Assembly: GCF_001270495.1 (NCBI RefSeq) | Contig: NZ_LGUR01000216.1 | Location: 6,572 to 70,571, forward strand | DNA from: Streptomyces viridochromogenes | GTDB lineage: Bacteria > Actinomycetota > Actinomycetes > Streptomycetales > Streptomycetaceae | Direction: 5' to 3' | DNA length: 64,000 nucleotides | Shown: in pieces, positions 24,966 through 33,075 of the stretch | Layout of the letters: the number at the start of each line of letters is the position of its first letter | Position numbering within the stretch: position 1 is the stretch's first letter | The notes under the pieces: generated by a model | Database searches by the model: none | The model's input: the letters and a program-made list of their open reading frames with translations, nothing else | What the model was told of the DNA's origin: nothing | Program-made: the position numbers and the translations under genes

Positions 24966-25676
24966 TCACAGGCGGTCCAGGCGCTGTGGAGGGTGGGGCG
25001 GCCAGGGCCCGAGAGCAGGCAACTCCTCCGCCGCCACCGGTGACACCACGGGCGTACGTCCGGCCAGCCAGGCCGCCAGGTCGCGCACGCCTCCGACAAC
25101 CACCGTGCCCGGCGGCCCGTCGCCGACGGACCACTGGCGGCCCACGTCCTCGGCACGGACGCGTGTGCCTGCCGGAAGGCGGCTGAGGAGGAAGCCGATG
25201 GTGTGTGCGGCCATGTCCTCGGGCCAGTCGTCCGGCCGCACGCCGAGTTCCAGATCGACCATGTGGATCCATGCCTCGCGCCAGCGTGCGAAGACGGTTG
25301 CGGCAAGGTTCGCGTTGCGGAACGTTACCGGACGGCTCCAGTCCACGTCGGTGGCCAGTGCCCAGGATGTCTCCAGCCCGGCCGTGTGCGCGGCGAGTTG
25401 CGCGCGGTGCTCGGCTGCGCTGCGCCCAGCCGTCGCCTCGATGATCGCGTTGCGCTCATCGACCCCGCCGTCGTAGCCCGCTACGAGTTCACCGCGCAGG
25501 GCATGTTCCGCGAGACGGGCGAACATTCTCGCGTTGTCGGTGAGATGCGCGAGGACGTGGCCGCGTGACCAGCCCGGAAGGGCGGATGCCTCGGCGACCT
25601 GCTGGTCGTTCAGTCCGGCCACGAGCCTTTCCAGCGTCCGGTGGGCTTCGATCACAGCTGCGACAGGAGGTTGCAT
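24966..25676 (-). CDS. Maleylpyruvate-isomerase-like mycothiol-dependent enzyme (DinB_2/MDMPI)
   Basis: 236 aa from ATG at 25676. The N-terminal four-helix bundle carries the metal site pattern of MDMPI proteins: 'SALPGWSRGHVLAHLTDNARMF' (His about 48), a central Glu/Asp helix, and 'WREAWIHMVDLELGV' (second His about 137). A C-terminal domain ends in 'GVRDLAAWLAGR'. These enzymes use mycothiol, the actinobacterial thiol, for isomerisation or thiol transfer. Start is 11 bp downstream of the GNAT gene's stop, so the two are probably co-transcribed. Confidence 0.85.
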   Translation of the reverse strand: MQPPVAAVIEAHRTLERLVAGLNDQQVAEASALPGWSRGHVLAHLTDNARMFARLAEHALRGELVAGYDGGVDERNAIIEATAGRSAAEHRAQLAAHTAGLETSWALATDVDWSRPVTFRNANLAATVFARWREAWIHMVDLELGVRPDDWPEDMAAHTIGFLLSRLPAGTRVRAEDVGRQWSVGDGPPGTVVVGGVRDLAAWLAGRTPVVSPVAAEELPALGPWPPHPPQRLDRL

Positions 25677-25687
25677 GACCCTCCGTC

Positions 25688-26197
25688 CTACAGGGCCGGG
25701 GTCTGGTTGAGGACTGCCGGGGTCTGGGCAGCGAGTTCCTTGAGTGGTTCACCGCTCAGCCGGCATACCGTCCACTCGTTCAGCAGCTCCACGCCGAGCG
25801 ACTTGTAGAACTCGATCGTCGGTTCGTTCCAGGCCAGGACCCACCACTCGAAGCGCTCGTAGCCGTTCTGCTGACAAATCGCGGCCAGGGAGGCGAGGAG
25901 AGCCTTGCCGTGTCCTCCACCTCGGGCGTGCGACCGTACGTAGAGGTCCTCCAGGTGCATGCCGCGCGTGCCGGTCCAGGTCGAGAAGCGGGGGAACCAC
26001 AGGGCATAGCCCACGGCCTGCCCCGTCTCGTCGTCCTCAGCGATCAGTGCGAAAGCAGCGGGATGTTCTCCGAACAGCGCGTCGCGGAGCTGCTCCTCGG
26101 TCGCTCGGGCCTGCTCAGCAGCCCGTTCGTACTCAGCGAGTTCGCGGATCATCGCGCGGATCTCCGCGATGTCGTCCACAGTGGCGGCCCGGATCAT
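25688..26197 (-). CDS. GNAT-family N-acetyltransferase
   Basis: About 169 aa from ATG at 26197 (ATG at 26209 is the alternative); the frame continues open upstream but without homology. The GNAT order is clear: 'MIRAATVDDIAEIRAMI' as beta1-alpha1, 'GYALWFPRFSTWTGTRGMHLEDLYVRSHARGGGHGKALLASLA' as beta4 and acetyl-CoA loop (consensus Q/RxxGxG/A here RGGGHG), and 'YERFEWWVLAWNEPTIEFYKSLGVE' as the C-terminal beta5-alpha4. The pattern matches the diamine/SSAT-like branch. It is the first gene of a likely two-gene unit with the MDMPI-like enzyme. Confidence 0.88.
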   Translation of the reverse strand: MIRAATVDDIAEIRAMIRELAEYERAAEQARATEEQLRDALFGEHPAAFALIAEDDETGQAVGYALWFPRFSTWTGTRGMHLEDLYVRSHARGGGHGKALLASLAAICQQNGYERFEWWVLAWNEPTIEFYKSLGVELLNEWTVCRLSGEPLKELAAQTPAVLNQTPAL

Positions 26198-26287
26198 GCC
26201 GGAGATCATCGGCCACCGTACCGAGCCGTGTCCATCCGATTCCGCGCCTTCTCCCCGGCGTGAACCCGACCGTGGTCTTCGCCTCGA

Positions 26288-26320
26288 CGGCCCAGCTGCG
26301 GAACACGTCCGCAGCTGGGC
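26288..26320 (+). promoter_or_regulatory. Strong hairpin in the leader of the LysE-type exporter gene
   Basis: GGCCCAGCTGCGG and CCGCAGCTGGGCC form a perfect 13-bp stem with a 7-nt loop (AACACGT), 48 bp before the ATG at 26368. There is no U tract on either side. It may be a leader attenuator, a weak bidirectional terminator, or a repressor site. Confidence 0.45.
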
Positions 26321-26367
26321 CGACAAGAGCCTTGTGGCGCATCAACACGCTTGGCGATGCTGCCTCG

Positions 26368-27033
26368 ATGATGACTTCCGTCGTTGCGTTCGTCGGTGCG
26401 GCTCTCCTGATCGCCGTGGTCCCAGGGCCAAGCACGGTCGTGATCCTGCGCCGAGCGGTGGTGAACGGCCGGAGGACCGGCATGGCCACGGTCATGGGTA
26501 ACGAGTGCGGGGTACTGCTATGGGGCCTCGCCGCGGCCTTCGGTCTCTCCGCCCTGCTGCTGGCCTCGCAGGTCGCCTACGACGTCATCCGGATTGCCGG
26601 CGCCGCGGTGCTGGTGTGGATGGGAGCGCGTGCCTTGTGGCAGGCGAGGCGAGCTAGCCAGCCGGATCAGGCACCAGCGGAAATAGCCGCGGTGTCGCTT
26701 CGGCGGGCGTACTGGCAGGGCCTCGTCACCAACTTCGCCAATCCGAAGGCCGGCGTGTTCGCCGTGTCCTTCCTGCCGCAGTTCGTGCCGCATGGAGCTC
26801 CTGTTCTTCCAACGCTGCTCGCCTTCTCGGTGACCTGGGCCGTGGTCGACTTGATCTGGTACCTACCGTTGGTCTGGCTGGCCGGACGTGTCGGAGGAGT
26901 GCTTCAACGGCAGTCCGTTCGGCGCCGGATGGAACAGGTCTCCGGGGCGCTCTTGGGATTCATCTCGGCGCCGAAGCCGGCGCGTACGGTCACGGGTGCG
27001 AACGCGGGAAATGGAACTGGCCAGTTCCATTGA
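26368..27033 (+). CDS. LysE/RhtB-family amino-acid exporter
   Basis: 221 aa from ATG 26368 (or 26371). Six hydrophobic segments. The N-terminal signature 'VAFVGAALLIAVVPGPSTVVILRRAVVNGRRTG' and 'GLVTNFANPKAGVFAVSFLPQFV' are hallmarks of LysE/RhtB exporters of amino acids or homoserine lactones. There is no clear ribosome site. The last ~22 residues after 'GALLGF' are hydrophilic and unlike the family, and the stop codon lies inside a 22-bp perfect palindrome, so the 3' end may have been altered by a rearrangement. Confidence 0.82.
   Translation: MMTSVVAFVGAALLIAVVPGPSTVVILRRAVVNGRRTGMATVMGNECGVLLWGLAAAFGLSALLLASQVAYDVIRIAGAAVLVWMGARALWQARRASQPDQAPAEIAAVSLRRAYWQGLVTNFANPKAGVFAVSFLPQFVPHGAPVLPTLLAFSVTWAVVDLIWYLPLVWLAGRVGGVLQRQSVRRRMEQVSGALLGFISAPKPARTVTGANAGNGTGQFH
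27010..27031. repeat. 22-bp perfect palindrome at the exporter 3' end
   Basis: Each arm is AATGGAACTGG, meeting without a spacer (TGGCCA centre). It covers the last codons of the LysE-type gene. No poly-T follows. It could be a regulator site for the downstream GH43 gene, or the joint of an inserted sequence. Confidence 0.6.
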
Positions 27034-27063
27034 CGTTCCCCTGACCGACATCTATCTTCTGCT

Positions 27064-27096
27064 CGAACTTGCGAACAACGTTCGATTTTTCGAACC
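27064..27096 (+). promoter_or_regulatory. CGAAC repeat cluster before the GH43 gene
   Basis: Five CGAAC/GTTCG words occur in about 32 bp. CGAAC-AAC-GTTCG and GTTCGA-TTTT-TCGAAC are perfect inverted repeats sharing the central GTTCG. Such dense symmetry in an otherwise GC-rich, non-coding leader suggests operator sites for a sugar-responsive repressor. The remainder of 27034-27384 has no gene I can support. Confidence 0.45.
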
Positions 27097-27384
27097 ATGG
27101 CCGTCAAAGGAGACAGCCCGTGTTGCGCATCCGTCTCCGGCACACTTCTGAGTCGGCTCCTCCGCCGGCCGTCTCCGCCGCCTTCGTCACCCGGCCCGCC
27201 ACCGCAGGCCCTCCGGTCGCTGCCAGGCTCACGCGGAAACCCAGGTTCGGCGGTCGCTGACCGTCATGACGCGGCGTCCCACGTCGCGCGGGAACCAGCC
27301 CTGCCCCGACGGTACGGAGGCCGGGCCTCACCCTCGACCTCACCACCACCTGATCAGTGCAACTCCACAAAGACAGGAACCAAT

Positions 27385-28815
27385 ATGCCCGCGGTTCTCT
27401 CCAGGCTGGCGGCGATATTCGTCGCCGCCTGCGTGCTCTTCACCGCCCAGGTCGTGACCACACCTCAACGGGCCGCCGCCGCCGATCCGGGTTACCTGAT
27501 GACGCACTTCATCGGGGAGGGGTCGACCGGTCAGCAGATGTACTTCTCGTACAGCGCGGACGGTCTGAACTGGACCGACCTCAACGGTGGGGGGATGACC
27601 CTGCGCTCCACCGTGGGCACGCGAGGGGTGCGTGACCCCGCTCTGGTCCGCTCGCCCGACGGCAGCAAGTACTGGATCATCGCGACCGACCTGTGCATCG
27701 GCTGCGGGCAGTCGTGGGGCGACTCCACGTCCAACGGCAGCCGCAACCTCGTGGTCTGGGAGTCGACGGACCTGGTCACCTGGTCCGCGCCGTGGCTGCT
27801 GAACGTCGCCGGCGCGATCCCCGACGGGCGCAACGCGTGGGCGCCGGAAGCGATCTGGGACCCCGCCACCAACGACTACGTCCTGTACTGGGCGACCAAC
27901 GCGACCCTCAACGGCGTACTGAAGCACCGCATCTACTACGCCCGCACCAGCGACTTCCGCTCCATCACCACCCCGCAGATCTACATCGACCGCCCCGGCA
28001 CCCAGGGCATCATCGACACCCAGATCGTCGAGGTCCCGTCCGGCGTGGGCAACTACCGCTACGTACGGGCTTCCGGTGACGGCCAGATCACGATCGAGGG
28101 CAGCAACTCGATCCTCGGCACCTGGACCAGCCTCGGCAACCTCTCCGGCATCGGCCTCACCGGCTCCCAGGTCGAGGGCCCGATGTGGATGAAGTTCCGT
28201 GACCGCAACGAGTGGACGCTCTACCTCGACCAGTACGCGGCCGGAAAGGGATACATGCCGGTCACGACGACGAACCCGTCCGCCACCGGCACCTACAAGC
28301 TCCCGACGTCCGGAACCTACTCCCTGGGCGGCACCAAGAAGCGCCACGGCTCGATCCTGAACCTGACGGCCGCCGAGGACGCCCGCATCAAGGCGCGCTG
28401 GGCCAACGTCCCCGGCAAGCGGCTGCAGTCCTTCAACTTCCAGGACCGCTACGTCCGGCACGCCAACTTCGATGTGCGCATCGACCAGAACGTCACCAAC
28501 GACGACGCCAAGTTCCGGACGCGACCCGGCCTGGCCGGCTCCGGCACCGTCTCCTTCGAGTCGGTCAACTTCCCCGGGTACTACCTGCGCAGCGACGGCT
28601 CCGACTTCCAACTCGTCTACAACGACGGCACCACCCAGTTCGCCGAGGACGCCACCTTCCGGCAGGTCGCCGGACTCGCCGACTCGACCTGGTCGTCGTT
28701 CCAGTCGTACAACCACCCCGACCGGTACATCCGCCACTACGCGTTCCAGCTGAAGCTCGAAACGATCACCACCGCGACGGGACGCAGCGACGCCACCTTC
28801 CGTCTGACGAGCTGA
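27385..28815 (+). CDS. Secreted GH43 glycosidase with C-terminal AbfB domain
   Basis: 476 aa from ATG at 27385 (ACAGGAA upstream). A Sec signal peptide ends near AAA-ADP (about residue 33). The five-bladed GH43 propeller follows (about 35-330): 'RGVRDPALVRSPDGSKYWIIATD' holds the likely catalytic-base Asp, 'NAWAPEAIWDPATNDYVLYW' the pKa-modulating residue and 'VEGPMWMKF' the acid Glu. The last ~140 residues are an AbfB (CBM42-type) beta-trefoil with repeats 'LQSFNFQDRYVRHANFDVRID', 'FESVNFPGYYLRS', 'FQSYNHPDRYIRHYAF' that bind arabinofuranose side chains. It probably removes arabinofuranosyl units from arabinoxylan or arabinan. It shares domain type and location with the next gene. Confidence 0.9.
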   Translation: MPAVLSRLAAIFVAACVLFTAQVVTTPQRAAAADPGYLMTHFIGEGSTGQQMYFSYSADGLNWTDLNGGGMTLRSTVGTRGVRDPALVRSPDGSKYWIIATDLCIGCGQSWGDSTSNGSRNLVVWESTDLVTWSAPWLLNVAGAIPDGRNAWAPEAIWDPATNDYVLYWATNATLNGVLKHRIYYARTSDFRSITTPQIYIDRPGTQGIIDTQIVEVPSGVGNYRYVRASGDGQITIEGSNSILGTWTSLGNLSGIGLTGSQVEGPMWMKFRDRNEWTLYLDQYAAGKGYMPVTTTNPSATGTYKLPTSGTYSLGGTKKRHGSILNLTAAEDARIKARWANVPGKRLQSFNFQDRYVRHANFDVRIDQNVTNDDAKFRTRPGLAGSGTVSFESVNFPGYYLRSDGSDFQLVYNDGTTQFAEDATFRQVAGLADSTWSSFQSYNHPDRYIRHYAFQLKLETITTATGRSDATFRLTS

Positions 28816-28822
28816 CCCGACC

Positions 28823-28893
28823 GGGATGCCGGCGCCCTCGGGCGACGCCCCCCGCTGCCGCCCGCCCGTGATCGGGAAAGGCGCCGGCATCCC
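28823..28893 (+). terminator. Long-range inverted repeat after the first GH43 gene
   Basis: GGGATGCCGGCGCC (28823-28836) and GGCGCCGGCATCCC (28880-28893) are perfect complements enclosing a 43-nt loop, starting 8 bp after the stop codon. Probably a transcription terminator or mRNA-stabilising stem-loop. Confidence 0.6.
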
Positions 28894-28930
28894 ACCCGCG
28901 AGCGCAACGCGACACCAGATGTATCCCGGC

Positions 28931-28964
28931 GGGACGCGGCGCCTCGGCCGAGGCGCCGCGTCCC
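28931..28964. terminator. 34-bp perfect palindrome between the two GH43 genes
   Basis: Each arm is GGGACGCGGCGCCTCGG, with no unpaired centre. It sits 36 bp before the ATG of the second GH43 gene and 38 bp after the previous hairpin. It could act as a terminator in both directions, but its closeness to the next start also allows a regulatory role. Confidence 0.6.
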
Positions 28965-28999
28965 GCTCCTCAGGCATGTCTTCTTCAGGGATGTGAACC

Positions 29000-31339
29000 A
29001 TGCACAGCGTGAGACCTCAGGGCCTCCGGAGATTCCGGCCGGGCGTTCCGGCCCGGGCGGGGGCCACCGTGGCCGTCGCCTCACTCCTCATGGGCCTTGC
29101 CGGCCCGGCGGCCCCCGCCCAGGCGGCGGAGATCACCGACGGCCTGGCTCTCTGGTACAAACTCGACGCCACCTCTGGCACCGTGGCGGTGGACTCCTCG
29201 GGCAACGGCAGGAACGGTACCGTCAACGGCACCGCGGGCTGGTCGGGCAACGGACAGGGGCTGACGTTCAACGGATCGGACACCTACGTCAAGGTGCCGG
29301 ACAACATCATGAGCGGCATGAACTCGATCACCGTCTCGATGGACGTGCAGATCGACGCCACCCAGGCCACGCCGTACTTCCTCTACGGCTTCGGCAACAC
29401 CGCGAGCAGCGGCGCCGGCAACGGGTACCTGTTCACCACCGGCAATTCGTTCAGGACCGCGATCGCCTCCGGGAACTCGTCCACCGAACAGAACACCCGG
29501 ACCTCCGCCGCGCTGCAGCGCTCGGTCTGGAAGCACGTCACCTATACCCAGACCGGCACCACGGGCGTCCTCTACGAGGACGGCGTGGAGAAGGCCCGCA
29601 ACACGTCGGTCACCCTCACCCCCGGTTCCATCGGGTCCGGCATCACCACGGCCAACCACATAGGCAAGTCGGTGTACGCCAGTGACAAGCTCTTCAAGGG
29701 CAAGATCCGTGACTTCCGCGTCTACGACCGCGCGCTGTCCCCCGGCGAGGTTCTCGATGTCAGCGGGAACACCACCGGCATCGGCGCGGCCACCCACCCC
29801 GACCTGAAGATCGACGCCATCGTCGACGACGCGACCAGCAAAATCACCCTCCCACTGACCGAGGGCACCGACCTCACCACGCTCGCCCCGCGGTTCACCA
29901 TCGCCCAGGGCGCGACCATCAGCCCGGCCTCCGGCACCCCGCGCGACTTCACCAGCCCCGTGACGTACGAGGTCACCGGCTCAGGCGGCGAGAAGCGTAC
30001 CTGGACGGTCTCGGCGCTGGTCATGAGGAGTCCGGTCCTGCCGGGACTCACCGCCGATCCGAACATCGTCCGGTTCGGCGACACCTTCTACCTGTACCCG
30101 ACCACCGACGGCTTCGCGGGATGGAGCGGCACGAAGTTCAAGGCGTACTCCTCCAAGGACCTGGTCCACTGGACGGACCACGGCGTCATCCTGGACCTCG
30201 GACCCGACGTCAGCTGGGCCGACGCCCGGGCCTGGGCCCCGACGGCGACCGAGAAGAACGGCAAGTACTACTTCTACTACTCCGCCGACACGAACATCGG
30301 CGTCGCGGTCTCCGACTCGCCCACCGGCCCCTTCACCGACCCTCTGGGCAAGCCGCTGATCGCCCGCGGCGCCTTCAGCGGCCAGATGATCGACCCGGCG
30401 GTCTTCACCGACGATGACGGGAAAAGGTACCTCTACTGGGGCAACGGCCGGGCGTACGTCGTCCCGCTCAACGACGACATGGTCTCCTTCGACGCCTCCA
30501 AGGTCACCGACATCACCCCCAGCGGCTACAACGAGGGCACCTTCGTCATCAAGCGCAAGGGCACCTACTACTTCATGTGGTCGGAGAACGACACCCGGGA
30601 CGAGAACTACCGCGTCGCCTACGCCACCGGCTCCTCACCCACCGGGCCCTGGACCAAGCGAGGTGTGATCCTCGAAAAGGACCTCACGCTCGGCATCAAG
30701 GGCCCGGGCCACCACTCCGTCGTCCAAGTGCCGGGCACCGACGACTGGTACATCGCCTACCACCGCTTCGCCATCCCCGGCGGTGACGGCACCCACCGCG
30801 AAACCACCATCGACAAGCTGGAGTTCGATTCGGGTGACCTGATCAAGAAGGTCGCGCCCACCTTGAGCAGCATCGACCCGGTCTCCGTCGGCACCGTCCT
30901 GCCGATGCATACCAACCGCTCGCTCCAGTCGGTCAACTTCCCCGGCCGCTACGCCGCCGTCCGCTCCGACAGCCTCGCCTACCTCGACCCGGTCACCTCC
31001 TCCAGCACCCCGACGGTCAAGCAGAGCGCCACCTTCACCATCGTCCCCGGCCTGGCCGACCCCACCTGCTACTCGTTCCGCGACTCGTCCGGCCGCTACC
31101 TGCGCCACATGGACTTCCGGGTCCGCGCCGACGCGAGCAACGGCACGGCCGTCTTCACCAAGGACGCCACCTTCTGCGCCCGGCCGGGCTCGGTCACCGG
31201 CTCGGTCAGCCTGGAGTCGTACAACTACCCCGGCCGCTACCTCCGCCACTACAACTACGAGCTGCGCATCGACACCTTCCAGGACACCGCCACGTTCCGC
31301 GCCGACAGTTCCTTCAAGGCGGTCAACCCCTGGGCCTGA
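29000..31339 (+). CDS. Secreted LamG-GH43-AbfB multidomain arabinan/arabinoxylan hydrolase
   Basis: 779 aa from ATG at 29000. The signal peptide ends near 'APAQAAE' (about 42). A LamG/concanavalin-type domain follows (about 44-255, 'LALWYKLDATSGTVAVDSSG' to 'GKIRDFRVYDRALSPGEV'), then an Ig-like linker (about 265-345, ending 'KRTWTVSA'). The GH43 catalytic domain runs about 350-625 ('LTADPNIVRFGDTFYLYPTT' base Asp, 'QMIDPAVFTDDDGKRYLYWG' modulator Asp, 'GYNEGTFVIKRKGTYYFMWS' acid Glu). A C-terminal AbfB trefoil runs about 640-779 ('SLQSVNFPGRYAAV', 'LESYNYPGRYLRHYNYE'). All three GH43 acids are present. It is likely secreted and complements the first enzyme in plant-polysaccharide debranching. 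Confidence 0.92.
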   Translation: MHSVRPQGLRRFRPGVPARAGATVAVASLLMGLAGPAAPAQAAEITDGLALWYKLDATSGTVAVDSSGNGRNGTVNGTAGWSGNGQGLTFNGSDTYVKVPDNIMSGMNSITVSMDVQIDATQATPYFLYGFGNTASSGAGNGYLFTTGNSFRTAIASGNSSTEQNTRTSAALQRSVWKHVTYTQTGTTGVLYEDGVEKARNTSVTLTPGSIGSGITTANHIGKSVYASDKLFKGKIRDFRVYDRALSPGEVLDVSGNTTGIGAATHPDLKIDAIVDDATSKITLPLTEGTDLTTLAPRFTIAQGATISPASGTPRDFTSPVTYEVTGSGGEKRTWTVSALVMRSPVLPGLTADPNIVRFGDTFYLYPTTDGFAGWSGTKFKAYSSKDLVHWTDHGVILDLGPDVSWADARAWAPTATEKNGKYYFYYSADTNIGVAVSDSPTGPFTDPLGKPLIARGAFSGQMIDPAVFTDDDGKRYLYWGNGRAYVVPLNDDMVSFDASKVTDITPSGYNEGTFVIKRKGTYYFMWSENDTRDENYRVAYATGSSPTGPWTKRGVILEKDLTLGIKGPGHHSVVQVPGTDDWYIAYHRFAIPGGDGTHRETTIDKLEFDSGDLIKKVAPTLSSIDPVSVGTVLPMHTNRSLQSVNFPGRYAAVRSDSLAYLDPVTSSSTPTVKQSATFTIVPGLADPTCYSFRDSSGRYLRHMDFRVRADASNGTAVFTKDATFCARPGSVTGSVSLESYNYPGRYLRHYNYELRIDTFQDTATFRADSSFKAVNPWA

Positions 31340-31359
31340 CCGGCCCTCCGACTCGACAA

Positions 31360-31390
31360 AAGGGCGGCGCCCCGGCTGGGGTGCCGCCCC
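31360..31390 (+). terminator. Terminator after the second GH43 gene
   Basis: GGGCGGCGCCCC and GGGGTGCCGCCC pair (one G-T mismatch) around a GGCT loop, about 20 bp after the stop codon, followed by CCGTCGTT. Confidence 0.65.
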
Positions 31391-31413
31391 GTCGTTCTGC
31401 CCGGTCGGGCAGG

Positions 31414-31460
31414 TGGAGGCCGCGACGGGATTCGAACCCGTGTAACTCGCTTCGCAGGTC
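31414..31460 (-). mobile_element. tRNA 3'-half remnant (amino acid not determined)
   Basis: On the minus strand, ACGGGTTCGAATCCCGT is a textbook T arm, followed by CGCGGCC as 3' acceptor strand, T and an encoded CCA ending at 31414. Upstream there is no matching GGCCGCG 5' strand or D arm within the next 150 bp, so it is only a 3' half. This is the form left by integration of a conjugative or phage element into a tRNA gene, on the opposite strand from the three tRNA-Gly scars. Confidence 0.6.
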
Positions 31461-31634
31461 TGTCGGTGCTGGTCAGGGCGTGATCCAGATGCGGTCACCC
31501 CTCCCCGCCCCGAGTTGTTCGGCCTCCCTCGTGTGCTCTTGCAATGGCGCCCTTCCCCCGCGGAGGGGCGCTGGCTCACCGGCCGCGCAGCCCTGGCGGC
31601 GTGGCCCACCGGTGGGACCTGCGACCCCGCCCAT

Positions 31635-31895
31635 GGTCACGCTCCGGGGTGCAGCCCGAGCCAGCCCGTCGTGGGGTCGCCCTTGACCTCGCCGAAGTAC
31701 AGGGCGAACGTCTGCTTCCAGCGCTCCACTTCGGCACGGTCGGCCATGAAGCGGGGGAAGCCGTCGAGGTGGGCGTTCGGGTACTCCCAGATCGGCTTCA
31801 GCCCGCCCGCGGGAGTGACGTCGGTCCGTACCGACCAGCCGAAGCGGGCTGCTTGCTGCCGTTCGGCGAACAGTATCCAGTTGATGTAGAGCTTG
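31635..31895 (-). pseudogene. Fragment of an unknown actinobacterial protein
   Basis: The leftward frame gives 'LYINWILFAERQQAARFGWSVRTD', 'GGLKPIWEYPNAHLDGFPRFMADRAEVERWKQTFALYFGEVKGDPTTGW'. Composition and periodicity are those of a real protein, but the homologous run has no start and ends in a different frame. Its closeness to the tRNA 3' half suggests leftover cargo of an integrative element. I cannot name it. The interval 31896-32215 shows no recognisable gene. Confidence 0.4.
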
Positions 31896-32215
31896 GCCGC
31901 GGTCGTGCTGGATCACCGTCTCGGTGACCTGGGGCTGACGGGACAGCGTGGACGCCTGCCGGATTGGAGACGGGATCGCGAAGCTGGACCGGTGCAACTG
32001 ACCGAGCGGGGTGTAAGGCGCCTCGGCTCAGACCTTCTCCGGACTCACGCGTGGATGCTCGGCAGTGAGCAGCCTGATGTCTTCCACGTCGGAAGTCAGG
32101 ATCGTCAGCCGGCCGGGATGCCGCAGGGCGGTCGCGTCACAGCATGGCGTGAGCGCCTGCTTCAGCTGCGGAAATTCGATGGACCGGCCTGGATGGACCA
32201 TGCAACGGTCCTGGC

Positions 32216-33040
32216 ATGCCGAGCGAGATCGAGTTGCCAGATTCCTTCGGGTCCTTTACGTCGTTTGAGTCCTTCGACGGGACCGCCATCAGCTGCCGAC
32301 AGCTCGGCTCTGGGCCACCGGTCGTCATGGTCCACGGCTCCGGCGGTGGGCTGCACTCCTGGCAGCCAGTGGCCGAACGACTCGCCGACCGGTTCGAGCT
32401 CTGGCTGCCTGCCCGTCGCGGGTACGCCCCGAGCGGGCCGGGCCGATCGCCGAAGCGCTTTGCCGACGAGGTGGAGGATCTTGGGGCGCTCATCGCCGAA
32501 ATCGGCCGTCCCGTGCACCTGGTCGGCATGTCCTATGGCGCCACCGTCGCCCTGCACGCCGCGGCAGCCGGACTGCCGGTTCGCTCGCTGGTGCTGTGGG
32601 AGCCGCCGCTGTATGCAGCGGGCGAAGAACTAGCGCCCGTGCTGGGCGAATTCGAGGAGCTGATCGCAGACGGTGACCGGCGGCGGGCCGATCGGCTGCT
32701 GGCTGAGAAGGTGGCCCGCGTCCCGGCCGCGCTGCTGGAATCGATGGATGCGGGCGAGCCCGCCGCCGACGAACCCGCCGACGCGACCGGGTGGTGCCGT
32801 GACCTCGAGTCGATGGCCGCCGACTCGGTGGATGTGGAGCGCTGGTCCGCTGTCACCGTCCCTACGCTGCTGATGCGGGGCGCCGACACCTGGCAGCCGA
32901 TGCCTGCAACTCTCGACCGGCTTGCGACCGCACTCCCCCACGTCACATTCACGACGTTCCCCGACCAGATGCACTTCGCGCCGTCGGTTGTCCCCGAAGC
33001 CGTGGCGGGAGAGATCGCTCGCTTCTTGCCGCGTTCCTGA
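32216..33040 (+). CDS. Alpha/beta-fold hydrolase
   Basis: 274 aa from ATG at 32216. It has the core of a small alpha/beta hydrolase: oxyanion 'VVMVHGSGGGLHSW' (about 36-49), nucleophile elbow 'LVGMSYGATVALH' with Ser near residue 105, acid in 'LLMRGADTWQPM' (about 224) and His in 'FPDQMHFAPS' (about 251). The lid is short. Likely an esterase, lactonase or haloperoxidase-like enzyme. The substrate cannot be inferred. It stands between element scars. Confidence 0.85.
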   Translation: MPSEIELPDSFGSFTSFESFDGTAISCRQLGSGPPVVMVHGSGGGLHSWQPVAERLADRFELWLPARRGYAPSGPGRSPKRFADEVEDLGALIAEIGRPVHLVGMSYGATVALHAAAAGLPVRSLVLWEPPLYAAGEELAPVLGEFEELIADGDRRRADRLLAEKVARVPAALLESMDAGEPAADEPADATGWCRDLESMAADSVDVERWSAVTVPTLLMRGADTWQPMPATLDRLATALPHVTFTTFPDQMHFAPSVVPEAVAGEIARFLPRS

Positions 33041-33075
33041 AGCCGTCCAAGAGATGTCGGGCCCGAGCTGTCGCC

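Noticed and set aside
27097..27384. N-terminal extension of the first GH43 protein to 27097
   Set aside because: The extension is Pro/Ser/Arg-rich without homology, while ATG 27385 begins a standard signal peptide and has a ribosome site.
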